Below the pieces are notes generated by a model. That model searched no databases, was not told the DNA's origin, and saw only the letters and a list, made by a program, of their open reading frames with translations. Made by a program: the position numbers and the translations under genes. Positions 63,401 through 64,000 of a stretch of 64,000 nt of DNA are shown piece by piece (position 1 is the first letter of the stretch; each line of letters opens with the position of its first letter). Source of the stretch: Fasciolopsis buskii (taxonomy: Eukaryota > Platyhelminthes > Trematoda > Plagiorchiida > Fasciolidae); the NCBI GenBank assembly GCA_008360955.1, contig LUCM01006830.1, positions 157,838 to 221,837 on the forward strand, read 5' to 3'.

Positions 63401-63596
63401 CCTGCCGGTTCACTTGATAAAGTTGCGACAATGCTCACAACCTGCTAATATGCACACCTTTTTACGCATAACATCTGACGCAAGTCAGTACCTGGATTTG
63501 CCGAGAAAAATCATTGTTAACAACAGAAAGTAGATAAGCAAAATAGTGCCGATTAACGAGTTCGAGTAAACACTTTCCAGATATCGAGGCAGTCAT
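25439..63596 (-). CDS. FERM-domain protein gene of band 4.1/FRMD type (12-exon model, whole span)
   Basis: Twelve minus-strand exons with GT..AG borders join without a frame break into 453 residues. F1 covers about residues 1-85 (YFGIRY at 59-64, WLDL at 73-76, KQIK at 82-85). F2 covers about 86-217 (RVTFYPP at 95-101, FYLQLRRD at 116-123, GRL at 127-129, YGMEPFQV at 209-216). F3 covers about 218-325 (W247, IWRRAVNCKYF at 286-296, YRGRT at 321-325). A Ser/Pro-rich tail runs from 336 to 453. FERM proteins of this group link membrane proteins or phosphoinositides to the cortical cytoskeleton; that role is inferred from the family. The YFGIRY and FYP spellings recall the FRMD3/FRMD5 branch, but a 4.1-like or PTPN-type origin is not excluded. 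No phosphatase or PDZ domain was seen, so it may be a short FRMD-like protein. The first and last exons are the least certain. Confidence 0.85.
27180..27720 (-). mobile_element. Non-LTR retrotransposon, decayed C-terminal fragment
   Basis: The minus strand reads PVLLYGSEIWPFRVDVSQCL, then AFEHHYVCSIDRIR and a stop. In shifted frames it reads VLGRRVQSLEE, CALLSETSSSWKMGGESQSM and TWQKDMTSQPMEWV. This is the LLYGSETWPL...FDHRCLRSI...LGHVLRM...GWKxxRGGQxxTW C-terminus common in flatworm LINEs, broken by stops and frameshifts. The plus-strand open frame at 27174-27440 is its antisense shadow. It may be the same family as the 16-kb fragment. Confidence 0.8.
29122..29145. repeat. (CA)n-type microsatellite, interrupted
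   Basis: CA repeats with G interruptions, in the long intron between FERM exons 11 and 12. Confidence 0.85.
29866..29897. repeat. (TG)16 microsatellite
   Basis: A pure TG run of about 16 units. Open frames across it on both strands are artefacts of the repeat. Confidence 0.95.
33402..33515 (-). CDS. FERM gene exon 11 (end of FERM, YRGRT)
   Basis: The acceptor TCTTCAG supplies the A that closes an Arg codon with the previous CG. The frame then reads to IPIEYRGRTHIRRRDF. (F/Y)-R-Y-x-G-(R/K)-T is the conserved segment after F3, and a basic patch follows. The start is well supported. The end (donor GTTAAG) was chosen because it gives the phase needed by the 25.4-kb exon; weaker donors such as GTGATT at 33420 are alternatives. 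Confidence 0.72.
34114..34202 (-). CDS. FERM gene exon 10 (F3 C-terminal helix)
   Basis: The exon is 89 nt, with acceptor TTTCAG and donor GTGAGT. It encodes RDVILGFKCKSTAEATLIWR and then RAVNCKYFS plus CG. The A-x-x-x-(I/L)-W-(K/R)-x-x-V-x-x-(H/K)-x-(F/Y)-F helix is the signature end of the FERM F3 lobe. It is phase 0 in and 2 out. Confidence 0.93.
34360..34423 (-). CDS. FERM gene exon 9 (F3 strand pair)
   Basis: The exon is 64 nt, with acceptor TCTCCAG and donor GTAAGT. It encodes ETIMKMQRSGKHFVIVLPRR plus Thr. This matches the F3 pattern W-x-x-I-x-K-(I/L)-x-x-x-x-(K/R)-x-F-x-(I/V). The phase is 1 in and 0 out, fitting both neighbours. Confidence 0.9.
35266..35354 (-). CDS. FERM gene exon 8 (F3 first strands)
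   Basis: The exon is 89 nt, with acceptor TTTTCTAG and donor GTAAGA. It encodes DQLGSGLCIGFNYMGISAFK and then NGQRTNVFP plus TG. F3, a PTB/PH-like lobe, typically starts D-x-x-G-x-x-L-x-(L/I)-G-x-x-x-x-G-(I/F)-x-x-(F/Y), then a short turn and F-x-W. TG plus G of the next exon supplies that Trp (residue 247). Confidence 0.93.
37191..37278 (-). CDS. FERM gene exon 7 (F2 end, YGMEPF)
   Basis: The exon is 88 nt, with acceptor CACAG and donor GTACGT. It encodes WMSDEEAKDKFIQAACESE and then TYGMEPFQVM. The spacing (S/T)-x-x-E-A-x(3)-F-(I/L)-x-x-A-x(5)-YG(V/M)(D/E)-x-x-x-V is the conserved end of F2 leading into F3. It starts with one base that closes a Leu codon with CT of the previous exon and ends in phase 0. 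Confidence 0.92.
37708..37723. repeat. (GT)n microsatellite
   Basis: Eight GT units in FERM intron 6. Confidence 0.9.
38698..38736. repeat. (TA)n/(TATATG)n microsatellite
   Basis: TA units grade into repeated TATATG. Confidence 0.9.
40198..40500. other. Assembly gap (303 Ns)
   Basis: The run of N lies inside FERM intron 6. Open frames spanning it are meaningless. It is followed about 115 bases later by a TA microsatellite, which may have caused the assembly break. Confidence 0.99.
40617..40677. repeat. (TA)n microsatellite with TATG interruptions
   Basis: About 60 bases of TA with two G interruptions, near the assembly gap. Confidence 0.95.
43988..44075 (-). mobile_element. Degenerate tRNA-like head of the SINE family, copy 4
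   Basis: On the minus strand TGGCCAGCGATAATCG is followed by CGGGTTCAAATGCTCTCACC, matching the A-box, B-box and post-B-box order of copy 3 with several changes and small gaps. The body is weak or lost. It lies in the FERM intron between exons 6 and 7. Confidence 0.5.
44812..44938 (-). CDS. FERM gene exon 6 (divergent middle of F2)
   Basis: The exon has 127 nt with phases 2 in and 2 out. The acceptor is TTTTAG after a pyrimidine run and the donor is GTGAGT. It encodes DHNLKTIPDGFDVVNIPGG and then an RVLPSLSRDAVARIRSKLE helix-like stretch. In F2 this region usually carries Q-A-E-x-G-D-Y and a loop. The GDY motif is missing here and the loop is Gly/Pro-rich. Phase agreement on both sides and the absence of stops support it. 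Antisense open frames over the same bases are shadows. Confidence 0.82.
46996..47021. repeat. (CA)13 microsatellite
   Basis: A pure CA run in FERM intron 5. Confidence 0.95.
47296..47312. repeat. (TA)n microsatellite
   Basis: A TA run followed by a TATG/TGTA-rich tract to about 47400. Confidence 0.85.
50839..50936 (-). CDS. FERM gene exon 5 (F2 helices)
   Basis: The exon is 98 nt, with acceptor TTTCAG and donor GTTAGT. The peptide contains FYLQLRRDFHMGRL and ends AAYAVQ, matching the F2 signature (L/F)-x-L-Q-x-(K/R)-x-D-x-x-x-G-(R/K)-L followed by (A/L)-x-x-(A/S)-Q-A. The last base G completes an Ala codon with CT of the exon at 44.9 kb, restoring the expected QA. Confidence 0.93.
51382..51438. 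repeat. (TA)n microsatellite with GTATG interruption
   Basis: Nearly 60 bases of TA adjoining R2 at 51.5 kb. Confidence 0.95.
51490..51700 (-). repeat. Dispersed repeat R2, short young copy in FERM intron 4
   Basis: Read on the minus strand it contains GGCGTACGAAGCATATGACT, GTATGCTTACTGGCATCTGT, ATTCACTGGTCCCCAGTGGG and GACCCTCATGTAATCGTGCC. By eye it differs from 61895-62090 at only about one base in fifteen to twenty. A TA-rich microsatellite adjoins it. Confidence 0.8.
51865..51946 (-). CDS. FERM gene exon 4 (F2 start)
   Basis: The exon is 82 nt, with acceptor TTCCAG and donor GTAAGT. It encodes LRHHTLSLRVTFYPPNPLEE and a short continuation to a split Lys codon. The L-x-RV-x-F-YPP-x-P-x-x-L string is the conserved first strand and linker of F2 in 4.1/FRMD proteins. 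Both flanking phases match the neighbouring exons. Confidence 0.92.
55044..55086 (-). CDS. FERM gene exon 3 (43-nt exon, F1-F2 boundary)
   Basis: This very short exon has a strong acceptor (long pyrimidine tract, CTGCAG) and a GTGAGA donor. It encodes QWLDLNSRVYKQIK plus one base. WLDL-x5-KQ(I/L/V)K is the conserved end of F1, normally about ten residues after YFGL, as here. Its single trailing G joins the AT that opens the next exon to make an Asp codon. Confidence 0.88.
56726..56744. repeat. (TA)n microsatellite
   Basis: A TA run followed by TACATATG-like sequence to about 56778. Confidence 0.85.
57905..58065 (+). repeat. Dispersed repeat R3, arm 1 of a close inverted pair
   Basis: It contains CAACAGTATGTTTTGCACAC, GGATGGATGAACGAAATTTC, CCCGGAAGCACACGACCGG and CTGCTTTCTTAGTTTCTCAC. 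The same blocks occur on the opposite strand at 58175-58325, about 110 bases away. No conserved ORF is shared between the arms. Confidence 0.75.
58175..58325 (-). repeat. Dispersed repeat R3, arm 2 of a close inverted pair
   Basis: On the minus strand it reads AGTAGTATGTCCCGCATGTG, GATGGATGAGCAAAATTTCC, CCGGAAGCACACGACTGGC and TTCTTTCTTAGTTTCTCAC, matching arm 1. The pair could form a long imperfect hairpin. It lies in FERM intron 2. Confidence 0.75.
61675..62115 (+). repeat. Dispersed repeat R2, copy at 62 kb
   Basis: It carries the CTCACAGCCTCTGGTGGGGA and GGAAGTCCTATGCACTG blocks, then the segment nearly identical to the 51.5-kb copy, then GTGGGTTGAATCACTTGGTA. It lies in the FERM intron between exons 2 and 3. 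Open frames on both strands here are not shared with other copies. Confidence 0.8.
62440..62640 (+). repeat. R2 distal block
   Basis: It contains CAGACCACAGGGAAATCGTG, TGGTGAACTGTGCACACTG and TTTTTCGTTCATTTTTTGTG, matching the distal end of the 10-kb copy. Relative to that copy, about 320 bases of extra sequence separate it from the block ending at 62115. Confidence 0.55.
62894..63001 (-). CDS. FERM gene exon 2 (F1 lobe, YFGIRY)
   Basis: The exon has 36 codons in phase 0-0. The acceptor is preceded by a pyrimidine-rich run ending TAG, and the donor is GTAAGT. It encodes the F1 helix (TLGRSLLKTICRYL) and then YFGIRYRD. The pattern G-x-x-LL-x-x-I/V-C followed by YFG(L/I) is the hallmark of FERM F1 in 4.1/FRMD proteins. 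The phase joins exactly to the WLDL exon at 55.1 kb, 7.8 kb downstream. Confidence 0.85.
63492..63596 (-). CDS. FERM gene exon 1 (probable start exon, F1 beginning)
   Basis: A 35-codon open segment starts with ATG at 63596-63594. An in-frame TGA stands directly upstream, so this is the first possible Met. It ends phase 0 at CAG before a GTACTG donor, matching the phase-0 entry of the next exon. The peptide has alternating hydrophobic stretches (CLLELVN, YFAYLLS) where the first beta hairpin of F1 belongs, but it lacks the usual LLDD-type turn and is about 10 residues longer than usual before the conserved Gly. It could be a chance ORF, with the real first exon beyond the right edge. Confidence 0.42.
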
Positions 63597-64000
63597 TCAA
63601 ATCAACAAGTCAGCAAAGGAGTTGGATTTGCATCCCAGAAAAAAAAAATGATTTTTTATTTTCGGCTTGCAAAAATTCTGTTTCACTGCCAACGAATTAG
63701 TTTCATCCGGGCATAATTTGCATCCGATTAATGCCTTGTGATCAGTCGAGAATGGATTCTACGAGAATCGTCTGCAAACAGCTAGCCATATTTGCGTGCA
63801 CGAATAGCTTGCAACAAATTTCTCCGCCAAGCCTGACGCTGAAAATATGATTTCCTCTCATTAAGGAACCTCAGTACCGAGAACATTGAACAAACTCTGT
63901 CATATCGATAGTGTTTCGATGACATGGCAGGTGGTTTTATCCTCAAATCGATGCTTTTTCACGGTTTATATATTAACATTCTAATATGTCCTAGGTTTCC

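Noticed and set aside
1..64000. Bacterial or viral origin, CRISPR arrays, operons.
   Set aside because: There are no long uninterrupted genes, no regularly spaced direct repeats and no gene clusters; the introns and retrotransposon fragments show a eukaryotic genome.

Overview
The window looks like eukaryotic nuclear DNA from an invertebrate, most likely a parasitic flatworm (digenean fluke). Coding sequence is sparse and broken into short exons (43-355 nt) by introns up to about 10 kb, with GT..AG borders. The gene-free DNA is full of decayed non-LTR retrotransposons, a tRNA-derived SINE, other dispersed repeats and GT/TA microsatellites. The fluke assignment is an inference from the style of the reverse-transcriptase fragments and the gene architecture; species cannot be told. 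There are no operons or CRISPR arrays, and I see no intact rRNA or tRNA gene. One assembly gap (Ns) lies at 40198-40500.

The right-hand two thirds (about 25.4-63.6 kb) is one minus-strand gene for a FERM-domain protein of the band 4.1/FRMD type. I assembled it by eye from 12 exons: 63492-63596, 62894-63001, 55044-55086, 51865-51946, 50839-50936, 44812-44938, 37191-37278, 35266-35354, 34360-34423, 34114-34202, 33402-33515 and 25439-25793. Every junction keeps the reading frame and the total is 1362 nt (453 residues plus stop). The lobes F1, F2 and F3 appear in the right order, followed by a Ser/Pro-rich tail. A polyadenylation signal for this strand lies at 24903-24908.

The left third carries exons of a second, plus-strand gene (about 9.06-22.22 kb) that I do not recognise. 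Five exons were found and at least one is missing between 18.3 and 21.1 kb. Its last exon encodes a hydrophobic segment and a short charged tail before the stop. The two genes would be convergent (tail to tail), with their 3' ends about 3 kb apart.

Repeats: four copies of a tRNA-derived SINE (4.1, 14.4, 23.3 and 44.0 kb); non-LTR reverse-transcriptase remnants at 5.1 kb (+), 16.2 kb (-) and 27.4 kb (-); a dispersed repeat here called R2 (10.3-10.9, 22.5-22.9, 51.5-51.7 and 61.7-62.6 kb); and a repeat here called R3, with one copy at 13.2 kb and a close inverted pair at 57.9/58.2 kb. Bases 1-4096 and most of 5.4-8.8 kb show nothing I can support as a gene.
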